Positions 49,481 through 60,880 of a DNA stretch of 64,000 bases are shown piece by piece; position 1 is the stretch's first letter, and each line of letters starts with the position of its first letter. This DNA is from Inia geoffrensis (Eukaryota > Chordata > Mammalia > Artiodactyla > Iniidae): the NCBI GenBank assembly GCA_036417435.1, contig CM070916.1:21398052-21462051 (forward strand), written 5' to 3'. The notes below the pieces were generated by a model. The model had not been told where the DNA came from. It worked only from the letters and a program-made list of their open reading frames with translations, and ran no database searches. The position numbers and the translations under genes are program-made.

Positions 49481-50339
49481 AATCAAGAGAACTGAAAGGC
49501 CTAATAAGACAAAGACATTTATAAGTACGGAAGTATGAGTTTTGTGCTTTGAAAAATAATATTTGTGATTTTCTTAAATTACTGGGTGGATTTCATTCTA
49601 ACTAAGGATACAGGAAAACCACTGGACACTGGACACATCTGAAAATTTTAGTAGAAAAATCCTTTTTGCGGATGCCCAATTATTTTTCAGAATTATCATG
49701 AAGAAAGTGAACTCTAACTTCAGAAATAGATTTCACCCATGTTCAACAAGCAGAAATTCCCAGAAAGTTTACAATCAATCTGGGGGAAAAAAATGCAATA
49801 CAACAAATTCTAGCAGCTCGTAGAGTAATGCCTCCTTCTGCAATTAAGAGATTATCAGTTCACAAAGAAACAGAAGTGAACGTAAGAATTAAATCCTACC
49901 ATTAAAACACATAAGCTGATGACAAGTATTAAACAGAATGTATATTTCATTCAGAAGTAACATATGATTCTAAATTCTGGAAGCATTACTTTTTCCTATT
50001 ATTTCTCTATAACATAGGAAGGAGTATTTTAATGGAAACTCTCTATTTCTAGCAATTTGTTTAAAAGAAGATAGACATTTCAATGAAAGAAGAATATAAT
50101 AATAACCAGCTCTGAATGCACAGACTTTTAATAATGATCATTACTTGTTTTCTGTTATAATTTGGTACTAATTTAATTGCATGCTTCCTTGGGGAAAAAA
50201 AATGGAGATACACAAAATGAGAGCTGAAACATTATATGTTAAACATATATCTTGGATTTGATCTTTCCTGTATTTGGCAGGGGATACATTAACGAGAAAA
50301 AAAGTTTTTCTTAATTGTGGTAATAAATATTTTGACTAA
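49481..50339. other. Unique AT-rich DNA
   Basis: Nothing recognised. Confidence 0.45.
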
Positions 50340-51330
50340 TTTTAAATTGATCAACAAACACTTATTGATCACCTACATGTGCCACTAACTTTTCTAGGCA
50401 CTGGAGCTTTCCATGGAGAAAATCAGAAAGCAATGACTAAACAAACTACTGTATATCAGTTGGTGATAACAACTATGAAGACAAAGCAGGGTGAATGAGA
50501 TTAAGAAAATTGGGAGTACTAAAATAGGCTAGGTGATCTGAGATGTCCTCTCTGATAAGGTAACATTTGAGCAGAGATCGGAACAAAAAATAACGAAGAT
50601 ATCTGGCAAAAGGATTTTCTACAAGTGTAGAACAACAAGTGCACAGATCCTGTGCTTGTATTGTGCTTGCCCTGTCCATTGGTCTGTAGGGAGGTCAGTG
50701 AGGTAGAACAGTATGAACGAGATGGATGGTAGTAGTGGTTGACGCAGAACTTTGTACATTACTGTGAGTAAAATGCGATGACTTTGGAAGTTTTGAGCAG
50801 AGGGCTCGGTTTCCATCTTAAAATAATTACTCTGGCATTTGTGGGACTAGACTCAGGGAATAGAAAAGGTTGGAAACAAGGAATCAGGAGGCTATTGCAG
50901 TGGTCCAGGTGAGAGATGATGGTGGCTTAGGCTCAGACGGTAGCAGTAGGGTTTTTGTTTGTTTTTGTTTGTTTGTTTTAATGGTTAGGAATGTATCTTG
51001 AAAATTGAGCCTCTAAGATTTCCTGTGTGATTAACTGAGTATGAGAGGTAAAAAAAAAAAAGGAAGAATTCATAGTTTCCAGCATGAGCATCTGAAGAAT
51101 GAAGCTGCTGTTTTCTGAGGCGACTGAGAGAGAAGCAAATCCGGGAGGCAGCAGTAGAGATGGGAGGAATCCAATCTGCTTTGCCTATTAGATGTCAAAA
51201 TGGAGATGTCATATAAGCAGACATATATATGAGTTTGGATTTCAGGAGAGAGACTGATGCTGGAGACAGAAACTTAGGCAGCCCAAGAAACATAGAAGTT
51301 ATTTATAGGCACGGGATTTGATGAAACCAT
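50340..51330 (-). mobile_element. LINE-2 3' kilobase
   Basis: Reverse L2: CAACAAACACTTATTGATCACC, ATGTCCTCTCTGATAAGGTAACATTTGAGCAGAG, TTACTCTGGCATTTG, GGAGGCTATTGCAGTGGTCCAGG and AGATGGAGATGTC-type blocks in order. No open frame. Confidence 0.65.
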
Positions 51331-51539
51331 CTAAGGCATGAGTGCAGGTGGAGAGGTAAACGTGGTTGACTGAGCACTAGGAAACTATCATTTACAGGTA
51401 TCTGTCAATTGTTAATGCTTCAGAACAGCTGGATATGAAAAGAAGGTCTTCTGAAAGATAAATCAGTTCAAAGTCTAGATTCTAAATATTTCTTAGGATA
51501 AGTGGTGGGAATCCTACAAAGCCAAGGGGTGAGTGAAGA

Positions 51540-52270
51540 ATCCCACCTCTGCCAGGTTGCGATGAAGCTTTCAAATTCCCTGCCAGGGTGGTGTCAGACA
51601 CAGCTGAGCAGACAGACCTTTATCCCTGCCAGGATGTAATGAGGTCCCACTCTGTTGTGTCGGTGAGGGACATGGGGGTTGGAGTCTGGACTCCACCCCT
51701 TCCCCTCTAGGGGAGTGTCAAGAAAGCCTTGTGGAGAGTGGGGACTTTCACTCCCACCCAGCGGTAATAAGGACACCCTCAGTCTCCTGGTGTCAGTGAA
51801 AGCCTACTGGGGACCTAGAGCCCACCAGAAGTAGTGAGGGATAACCACCCCACACCCCAGTGGCAACAGGCTAAGTGGGGAACCTGGACTTTTACCCACA
51901 CCTATCAGTACTCAAGTGGTACTTTCCCCTGCAGGGATGGTATCAATGGAAGCCAAGGAAAACAGAAGGTTGAACTAGGATCTAGAGACTCTTAACATAA
52001 TACCCAAGATACCTGGGTTTCAAATGAAAACCACTCCTCAAACCCCAAACCAGAAAGGTGTCAAAGGTAAAGGGGTGAGGGCGTGTGGATAATCAACAGA
52101 CGCCAATACCGAGATGGCAAAGAGGTTAGAATTAATTGATTAAGGTTTGAGAACAGCCATCATGAAAATGCTTGAACCAGCAATTACAAACCTGCTAGGG
52201 GCCGATGGAAAAAATAGCAAGTCTCCACAAAGAAACAGAAGATGTAAAGAAGGTCAGCTAAGAAATATAG
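51540..52270 (+). mobile_element. Old LINE-1 5' region
   Basis: Quasi-repeated G/C-rich units (GGTAATAAGGACACC, GCCTACTGGGGACCTAGAGCCC, AGTGAGGG), then GCCAATACCGAGATGGCAAAGAGG and GCCATCATGAAAATGCTTGAACC. These resemble the 5'UTR and pre-ORF1 sequence of old mammalian L1s, which most truncated copies lack. No L1 body follows at 52271. Confidence 0.55.
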
Positions 52271-53029
52271 GACATAGTTTACAGTCAGCAGAGAAATTAT
52301 TTTAAATGGAAAGAACATCATGAATAAAGTTATGGCTGTGAGAATGTTCACAGTGCCTTTTCCACGTGGAGAAGTTTTGGGGTAAGAAAACAAGTGAGGC
52401 ATCAGGAAAATCAAATCTGACTGCAGAAGGCAAAAAACAGTGAAACAAGCAATAAAAGGCATTCTTTAACTCAATAATTAATCGATGAGAACTTTCAGTG
52501 AAGATTAATATGTACAAGTCTTGGATTAGGGCCTGAAAGTACAAAGGGGTTTAAACTATGCTTCTGCCTTTAAGAAAATTAAAACCTAGATAATGAGACA
52601 GGACACACATACGAACACATTTAAAGAAAACAAAGTCTTCTTGATGAATAGATAGAACAGTATAGCATTAGAGAATCAGTAGATAAGCAGTATACTATCA
52701 TTTAACTCAATGCATTTAAACTCAGGTCCTCCGATACATTTTTAGATATAGCATATTTTGGGTTTTAATTTAAGTAATAATCTATAAAATAATGTAAACA
52801 TATTGTATGCCATCTGGGTGCCAGCCTCCTATCTACAGACTGCAAGATTATTTCATTTGTGTGTTATCATTCATTGCATGGCAATCAGGTAACACTTCTT
52901 TATTTTAGTGAACTAATGAGTAGAGAATCCAGGTGGACTTAAGAGGTAAATGATGCATCTGAAACCACTGAAGGTAAATGACAATGCAGCACATAGAAGG
53001 CATGAATGTTTTGGAATATTTTGAATGTA
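52271..53029. other. Unique DNA
   Basis: No gene recognised. 52300-52610 is faintly L2-like. Confidence 0.4.
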
Positions 53030-53134
53030 GAAAAGTTTTGGGAGGATTACATCACCTCACATTACAGGGCATTATTTATAGTCCTGCCATAATACTGTGT
53101 TCCACAAGATGATGTAATCCACCCAACACTTTTC
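53030..53134. repeat. Long imperfect inverted repeat (hairpin)
   Basis: Left arm 53030-53056 and right arm 53107-53134 are near-complementary, with a perfect 11-bp core GGATTACATCA (53044-53054) and TGATGTAATCC (53110-53120). The inner sequence pairs partly. It may be a palindromic miniature transposon or a hairpin-forming RNA locus. Confidence 0.85.
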
Positions 53135-55730
53135 TTAGGCTTGCCAGTTTGCAAAATGTAGCAATTATTCCAATATTCACAGAGTGGGTGGAATTTATTT
53201 TCATTCATCGTAATCATTTGAATTATATCAGCTCCATGATTTTGTTAGTATTCGTTGACAATTTATTTGATTTCATAGTTACACAGGCTCTGTAAGAAGA
53301 AAGTACTTATACATAGGCTAATGACAGTACTGATTTATATTATACTCTAATGAAAATCACTTAGGTCAACATTGGTGATCTATAGGGTATGCTTGATTTT
53401 AAAATGGATCCATGCATTCTTGAAGAAGGAGAAAGAGTGATTTAAGTTCTTCAGCAGAAGACTTGCCTGATGCCGTCAGGGAGTTTATAGTAGATGGATT
53501 GCAGCTGGGAGAGGGCGGACCAGAGGGTGGACCAGGCAGGCATGTCAGATCATCAGAGTAGCCAGGGCTCCGGCGATGAGAATATGAATTTTGAGCAGCA
53601 GAGAGAAGACAGTGGAAAAGGCATAGAAGGAGTCCCACTGGCCAGCTTTGGGAATTGGTAAGTAACAAAAATGAAGGAGTAGTTGGGGGAAAATGAGGGA
53701 AAGATTTTGTTTGTTTTATAAAGATAAGATAAATCAAGCAAGAGGAACAATCATCCTTCCACCCAGAGAAGCTAAGTGAAATTAGTATTGTGCACAGAAA
53801 ATGGTTCAAAGATAGGATTGAGTTAAATAAGAACAAAAATTTGCTAAGGAGAACAGTATAGAGGACAAAATGACATGAAATCCAAACAACATATGACAGC
53901 CACCAGAGTAAAGTGAATTAACCCTCAAAAATTAGGCTCATAAAGTATGGGGTAAAGTAGATGAAAATTTTAAAGCAAAGCAATTTAGCATGTTGGACTC
54001 CTAGGTAGGTTTTAAAATCTACAGGGTATCAATAATCACTAAAACATACAAATCTTCAATTAATTTTTAATTTGCATTTAGATAAATCATTGTATCTATC
54101 CTTTTAATTCTACACGTGAGAAAATTGCAGTTATATTAGATAACAGAAGAGAAATAGCACTACATTATTTCTATTTGGCTAATGCACTGTGTTAGCATTC
54201 ATCCACCTGGACAGGAGGTTTTTACATATTCTCTAGGGAGATGAATGACCTGGGTTTACAAATTGTGGACCCCAAATTGTGGCTATTTCTATACATATCA
54301 TATACATATCATTTAAGAACATATCCAGTCAGAGTCAATGGTTTTGAGCAAAAAGACACACAGAGAAGGCTATGATTGCATAAAAGTCTGTCTATGGTGA
54401 TATAAGTCACAATAGTGTTTACCTCTGGGGTTGGTATTGATGGGCTATAGAGTGTGGACAACGTTCTCTCTTGTGACCTGGGGGTGGTTACACATAGGCA
54501 TAGGTGTACAATTTCATTGAGATGTACACTTAAGACTAGTGCACCTTATGTATGCTACCGTGTGTCTATGCTACCGTGTGTCTATTTTACCTCCCTAGAA
54601 AATGAAAAAGAAAAAAGAATAAACAGTTAATCTGTATGTCAGTGTAGCCAACAGAGACAGCAGGAATCCGAAGTTTCATTCTTTTCTAAGGAGAAATAGC
54701 AGTGATTGAGACCTGGCATGAAGATATCCTTACACCTCCTTTTGGAAATTTTGCTGCACTGTCCAACGCAAATACCAAAAGAAAATGAAAGGAGCTACTT
54801 TTCCACCCCTTCAGGAAGGAAGACATTTCTGGTTTTACATTATGAACCAAAAACTAACGTTTCACCAGCCCTCCCGAATTCCATTCAGCCGACTGACTCT
54901 CTGCTTGATGCTGTGTGCACTTTGACTAAATTCTTAGCAAATGCACATGTGCACCATTCCCGCAATAGATACCTTCACACCAGAGCGGGCCGGTGAACTG
55001 CATTATTCACATACTTTTGGGGGGAATACTGAGCTCTTCTTCTGCCTAGCAGAGAGCATAGCAACTAGAGGCATTGCAGTGGTTCTGAGTCAAGGGGTCT
55101 GGAGAAAATGGAGCCCAAGTAAGGTTTAAAACTGAATAATCATACCCTTATAAATGCCCTAAAGAATGTATAAAGAAATTAAACTAGTCAATTGAATTAA
55201 TTGCAGGAGGCAACCTTCTGGCAAAAGCAAATGGATTCCACTAATTTGTGCCCTCTCTCTGTTTTTACTTAAGATGGAAACTTTGATTAAAAATATCCGT
55301 TTCTTGTATTCCCACCTGGATGGGTAAAAGAAGATCTGAATAATGTGTCTCATTCAGAGATTGATAATAGATAATTGCTTGAGCTATTAAGTTCCTACTA
55401 TATCTTATTTAGAAGAACATATGACTCTGATAGGTTTTAGTTTGGTTAATCTCTGAAATACTGCTGACTGTTAACAGTCTTTGCCCCAACAGAAAATAAA
55501 GAACTCATGAAGAATATTGCTGATGGATACTATATCATAGTTAAGGTGTATCTATAAGACGGATATTAGTATTTTGCTTCACTCTGGAAGAAATTAATTC
55601 AGAAATACAAGAACCTGTTTTGGACTTTATATTTTGCCCAGACCCTTACTGTTTAGTTTTTGTGAGAGATCTACATGTAGTGGTGGTGCTGGGTGGATGG
55701 GGTTAGGTTGAGAATGGCATGTCAGAACTC
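53135..55730. other. Unique DNA with two unassigned open stretches
   Basis: Contains the exon-like 53494-53657, an overlapping minus-strand frame of 145 codons (53399-53836), and a plus-strand frame of 96 codons (54706-54996) in a locally CpG-richer stretch. None matches a protein I know. A 16-bp tandem duplication of GCTACCGTGTGTCTAT lies at about 54555-54586. Confidence 0.35.
53494..53657 (+). other. Exon-like open stretch with consensus donor
   Basis: From ATG 53494 a plus-strand frame stays open to TAA at 53659. The reading includes MSDHQSSQGSGDENMNFEQQ (from 53542). G|GTAAGT at 53657-53663 matches the splice-donor consensus closely and overlaps that stop, so the frame would continue if spliced. 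Four CpGs occur within 100 bases. The opposite strand is also open, no good acceptor or partner exon is visible, and I do not recognise the peptide. Confidence 0.2.
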
Positions 55731-55751
55731 ATAATTTGGGTTTTTAATTTT

Positions 55752-56130
55752 TTTTGTTTTTAAATTCTACTTTATTGTATAGTTGATTAACAATGTTGTG
55801 TTAGTTTCAGGTGTACAGCAAAGTGAATCGGTTATACAGATACACATATCCATTTTCAAATTCTTTTCCAATTTAGGTTATTACGGAATACTGAGCAGAA
55901 CTCTGTGCTCTACCATAGGTCCTTGTTGGTTGTCTACTTTAAATATAGTGGTGTGTATATGTCAATCCCAAACTCCCAATTATTCCCCCCCTGACCTTTC
56001 CCTTTTGGTAACCATAAGTTTATTTTCTAAGTCTGTGAGTCTGCTTCTGTTTTGTAAATAAGTTCATTTGTATAAATATTTTAGACTCCACATATCAGTG
56101 ATATCATATGATATTTGGCACAAATATCAT
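55752..56130 (-). mobile_element. LINE-1 3' end with 21-bp duplication
   Basis: Reverse L1 3'UTR (TTGTATAGTTGATTAACAATG to CATATCAGTGATATCATATGATATTTG). Sequence at 55731-55751 is repeated at 56131-56151 with two mismatches. The 5' end carries a small inverted repeat (56106-56132). Confidence 0.93.
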
Positions 56131-56250
56131 ATAATTGGGGTTCTTAATTTTATCCAAAGGAAAAATTAGAGGTAAAGAAATTTAGCATTGATGCAGGTAG
56201 ACTCATAAATGGTGGAAATGAAAAGGACTTAGAGATCCTCCGTATCAGGG

Positions 56251-56609
56251 GTGACAAACTCTGACCTGCAGGCCAAATCCAGCCTGCCACCTAATTTGTA
56301 TGGCCCAGGAGCTAAGAATGAATTTTATACATGAAGATATGCAATCGATTGGATGATAGGGAACATTACTGTTGTACTCCAACTCAGCAAAAGAGTATCC
56401 TTTCTCACAAGGATTCTATTTTTTTTCATTAGTAGACATATACAACACCAAATTGCTCTTAATTACTACTATTACTGTTTTAAATTATGTCAAGAAAAAG
56501 TGTTTCTTTCTTTTTATATACATATCTGCATAATATCCTTGATTTTGCTTCCCACACAGCCTAAAATATTACTATCTGGTCCTGTGGAGAAAATGTTTGC
56601 TGAACCCTG
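56251..56609. mobile_element. hAT-type non-autonomous element
   Basis: Begins CAGGGGTGACAAACTCTGACCTGCAGGCC and ends GTGGAGAAAATGTTTGCTGAACCCTG, imperfect inverted ends typical of MER1-group hAT relics. The interior is AT-rich and has no transposase. Confidence 0.65.
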
Positions 56610-56616
56610 ACCTACA

Positions 56617-56808
56617 GTAGTGGTTCTCAGACTTTATTATGAATCAGAATCACCTGGAGTTCTTGTTAAATCACAGCTATCTTGGTCACATCCCCAGAGT
56701 ACTGACTCAGCAGGCCTGGTATGGGACCCAAGAATTTGCATTTCTAACAAGTTCCCAGGTGATGCTGATGCTGCAACCCTGGCATGACATGTTTGAGAAC
56801 AACTGATC
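56617..56808. mobile_element. MER20-like hAT element
   Basis: AGTGGTTCTCAGACTTTATTATGAATCAGAATCACCTGG, TTTGCATTTCTAACAAGTTCCCAGG and TTTGAGAACAACTG match MER20 in order. Confidence 0.8.
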
Positions 56809-57079
56809 TAGAACAGTCCCTACATTGGAGGAAACTGAGGCCCAATAAATTAAATCACCAGTCTAGGCTGAGCTATATGGCAAATATAGATTTCAGTCTC
56901 AGGTTTAGAGTTCTTTTCAGCAGAACCAGACTTTTCTAGGCCTAATGAATTAAGAGAGAAAAGTCAAACTGAAATCTATTTGTCTGTGGAATGATGTCTC
57001 AAGGGTGCAAACCCTATTGTTTAGCAGGCATAATGACTTCTGAAAGCTGTTTGCAAGGCTACATTAAGCAGTCATTAGA

Positions 57080-58365
57080 AATTTGTATGGAGACACAAAA
57101 GACCCCAAATAGCCAAAGCAGTCTTGAGGGAAAAAAATGGAGCTGAAGGAATCAGACTCTCTGACTTCAGACTATACTACAAAGCTACAGTAATCAAGAC
57201 AATATAGTACTGGCACAAAAACAGAAATATAGATCAATGGAACAGGATAGAAAGCCCAGAGATAAACCCACACACCTATGGTCAACTAATCTATGACAAA
57301 GGAGGCAAGGGTATACAATGGAGAAAAGACAGTCTCTTCAATAAGTGGTGCTGGGAAAACTGAACAGCTACATGTAAAAGAATGAAATTAGAACACTTCC
57401 TAACACCATACACAAAAATAAACTCAAAATGGATCAGAGACCTAAATGTAACACTGGACACTATAAAACTCCTAGAGGAAAACATAGGAAGAACACTGTT
57501 TGACAGAAATCACAGCAAGATCTTTTTTGATCCACCTCCTAGAGTAATGTAAATAAAAACAAAAATAAACAAACGGGACCTAATGAAACTCAAAAGCTTT
57601 TGAACAGCAAAGGAAACCATAAACAAGACGAAAAGACAACCCTCAGAATGGGAGAAAATATTTGCAAACGAATCAACGGACAAAGGATTAATCTCCAAAA
57701 TATATAAACAGCTCATGCAGCTCAATATTAAGAAAACAAACAACCCAATCCAAAAATGGGCAGAAGACCTAAATAGACATTTCTCCAAAGAAGACATACA
57801 GATGGCCAAGAGGCACATGAAAAGCTGCTCAACATCACTAATTGTTAGAGAAATGCAAATAAAAACTACTATGAGGTATCACCTCATACCAGTTAGAATG
57901 GGCATCATGAGAAAATCTACAAACAACAAATGCTGGAGAGGGTGTGGAGAAAAGGGAACCCTCGTGCACTCTTGGTGGGAATGTAAATTGATACAGCCAC
58001 TATAGAGAACAGTATGGAGGTTCCTTAAAAAACTAAAAATAGAATTACCATATGACCCAGCAATCCCACTACTGGGCATATACCCAGAGAAAACCATAAT
58101 TCAAAAAGACACATGCACCCCAGTGTTCATTGCAGCACTATTTACAATAGCCAGGTCATGGAAACAACCTACGTGTCCATCGACAGACGAATGGATAAAG
58201 AAGATGTGGTACATATATACAATGGAATATTACTCATCCATAAAAAGGAACGAAATGGGGTCATTTGTAGAGACGTGGATGGATCTAGAGACTGTCATAC
58301 AGGGTGAAGTAAGTCAGAAAGGGAAAAACAAATATCATATATTAACACATATATGTGGAACCTAG
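57080..58365 (+). pseudogene. LINE-1 ORF2 C-terminal pseudogene
   Basis: The ORF2 C-terminus lies beyond the reverse-transcriptase domain and contains a cysteine-rich segment. From 57715 the frame encodes [20 protein letters not shown] and, further on, [19 protein letters not shown]. It stops at a TAG at 58003-58005, where a tryptophan codon is expected. It then stays open in the same frame through [15 protein letters not shown] and MWYIYTMEYYSSIKRNE to the natural stop at 58363-58365. An earlier TGA (about 57600) and other lesions lie upstream. Confidence 0.9.
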
Positions 58366-58587
58366 AAAAATGGTACAGATGAACCAGTTTGCAGGGCAGA
58401 AATAGTGACACAGATGTAGAGAACAAATGTATGGATGCCAAGGGGGAAAAGTGGCGGTGGCCTGGGGGTGGTGGTGTGATGAATTGGGTGATTGGGATTG
58501 ACATGTATACACTGATGTGTATAAAGTTGATGACTAATAAGAACCTGTTGTATAAAATAATGAATAAAATGCAAAAATTCAAAAAAA
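57080..58587 (+). mobile_element. LINE-1 3' 1.5 kb with 14-bp duplication
   Basis: Begins inside ORF2 (AATTTGTATGGAGACACAAAAGACC) and ends in the 3'UTR and A tail. AAGCAGTCATTAGA at 57066-57079 is repeated exactly at 58588-58601. A relatively young 5'-truncated insertion. Confidence 0.97.
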
Positions 58588-58601
58588 AAGCAGTCATTAG
58601 A

Positions 58602-59294
58602 TTTAAATTAATTAGCCTGTAAGCAACATGTGTCTGGACCAGAATCAATAAGAAGACCATGGGGAAAATACCTATGCAGTGAATTTTATATGGCAGCTTA
58701 TTAATCTAAGGAGACTGTTCCACACTGATGTCAACAAAATCAACAACCTGCCCATTGCTTCTCATTCTCATAGTGTCCTTTCTTATCCCCCAAATAAACC
58801 ATATAAGGAACTCTGAAAAAGAAAATCTCTAAAGAATCTAAGGAAAGAGCTTGGTAATACTGTCAGCATTACAGAGTGATTTTTGCAATTAAATTCCACA
58901 GAGTGTGTGGCCTTGGTCATGACATGTTAAACTCAAATTTTCTATAACTTTTGCTTGGAAATGGGAGAGTGAAATTCCTTCATCCATTGTAATGATATAA
59001 ATTTAAGTCTTGAATCCTTGCCACATAAAATTGAACAATTTATTTCCATTGTGATTTTTGGCTTATTAATTGTTATAGGTAAAGGGAAAATCATTACTCA
59101 ATATTATTGAAAAAGAGAAAAGAAATAGGATCAATATAATGAGTTTAATAATCCTGAAAATAAATACAAACAAACACAGGTGATATCAACCCATCTCATG
59201 GCCAAATGGTTGCAGTGGTCAAAGAATGGCCACTCTATGTTCAGAGCAGGTATCACTCAGAATGTTCTGCCCATGGTAATTATAACCCCATAAT
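58602..59294. other. Unique AT-rich DNA
   Basis: No repeat or gene recognised. Confidence 0.45.
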
Positions 59295-59430
59295 TTCTCC
59301 ATACACTATTTGCCAGATAAGGTTCTAAGCACTTAGATTTTTTTCAAATCTTTACAACAATTCCATCAAGTAAGTACAATTATCATTTGTACTGTTTCCA
59401 CAAGGGATGGAAAAATAAGAAACTAGGCTA
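59295..59430 (-). mobile_element. MIR fragment
   Basis: TTGCCAGATAAGGTTCTAAGCACTTAG, TTTACAACAATTCCATCAAGTAAG and GGGATGGAAAAATAAGAAACTAGGC match the reverse MIR order. Confidence 0.6.
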
Positions 59431-59444
59431 ATATTACTGTAAAG

Positions 59445-59672
59445 TAGTGGTTCTCAGTCGGGGAAGGATTGGCATTGTGTCCTCCAGGGGACATTTGTCA
59501 ATGTCCAAAATGAGGTATTTGGGGTGTGACAACTGTAGGAAGGGGAGTACCAGTAGGATCTAGTGGGTAGAGGCCGGGATAATGCTAAGTATCCTCTAAT
59601 ACACAGGACAGCACCCACAACAAATAATGATTTGTTCCAAAGTGTAGCTAGTGTTGAGATTGAGAAACTGCT
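59445..59672. mobile_element. MER5A-like hAT element
   Basis: TAGTGGTTCTCAGTCGGGG, CCAGGGGACATTTGTCAATGTCC, GGATCTAGTGGGTAGAGGCCGGG, CACAGGACAGCACCCACAAC and the end GAGATTGAGAAACTG are the MER5A layout. Confidence 0.88.
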
Positions 59673-60084
59673 CTAGAACCTCTGCCTTTAACTTGTACAA
59701 TATACAGTTTAGAAGGACCAAGGCTCCTCTGGTGCCTGAAAGTGACTTGATATATAAATTTGGCAGCTGCTAGGTAACTCCTCAGTATCCCTTAGGCAGA
59801 GAAGCTTTCTTGTATTTGTTAGACTAGCATAATACTAGGCTTCTTTGTTTCCTATAATGTTCCAGATTTCATAACTGGAGAAACTAAGGACAAAATGCTA
59901 AGGCTTTATGAGTTTGGAAGGTAAGCTTCTAACTTTCTTTCTGGTTCATTTTATTAAAAAATAATGAGGTTGTGGATGACCAGATTTTGAAACTTTTAAC
60001 TGGTAGTATATCTAGTCAGTAGTAGTATGGAGCATATTGCTTATGCTAAGATCTTGTCCATTTATTTTCCTTTTTGTACACTTA
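59673..60084. other. Unique DNA
   Basis: Nothing recognised. Confidence 0.45.
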
Positions 60085-60880
60085 TCTGTCAAACTAAACT
60101 TTTTTTTAAACCCTTTTTATACATTTCTCCCACCCTCCAGCTCTCACTTCTGGTAACCACCAATCCATTTTCTGCATCTATGAGCTTATTTTTTTTAGAT
60201 TATATATGAGAGAGATAATATGGTATGTGTCTTTCTCTGATTTATTTCACTGAGCACAATGACCTCAAGGTCCATTCATTTTGTTAGAAATGGCAAGATT
60301 TCATTCTTTTTTTTCTGTGGCTGAGTCTTTACTACTAAGTATATCTTTTTCAGTTAATGTTTTCATTTTCTTTGGATTAATATCCAGAAGTATAATTGCT
60401 GGGTGATAAGGTGTACTCTTTTTAATTTTTTGAGGAAGTTCCATACTGCTTTCCATAACGGCTGCATCAATTTATATTGCCACCAACATTGCAAGAAGCT
60501 TCACCTTTTTCCACATCCTCACCAAAACTAGTTATTTCTTGTCTTTTTGATAATACCCATTCTAACAGGTGTGAGGTGATATCTCATTGTGGTTTTGATG
60601 TGCATTTCCCTGATGATTAATGATGTTGAGCCATCTGTGTATCTTCTTTGGAAGAATGTGTATTCAGATCATATGCCCATTTATTAAATCAGATTTTTTT
60701 TTTTTTGGCTATTGAGTTGTATGAGTTCTTTATATATTTTGTTTATTAGCCCCTCATCAGATTCATGATTTATAAATATTTACTCCCATTCAGTAGGCTG
60801 CCTTTTCATTTTGTTGATGGTTTCCTTTGATGTGCAAAGCTTTTTAGTATGATGTAACCCCACTTACTTAATTTTTAATC
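60085..60880 (-). mobile_element. Old LINE-1 3' end
   Basis: Reverse L1: CCACCCTCCAGCTCTCACTTCTGG (3'UTR), then ORF2 blocks AGGTCCATTCATTTTG, GTGTGAGGTGATATCTCATTGTGG and TTTCCTTTGATGTGCAAAGC. It ends where the opposite-strand L1 begins. Confidence 0.85.

Noticed and set aside
53399..53836. 145-codon minus-strand frame
   Set aside because: No recognisable domain, and it competes with the plus-strand frame that has a splice donor. Kept only as context, not called as a gene.
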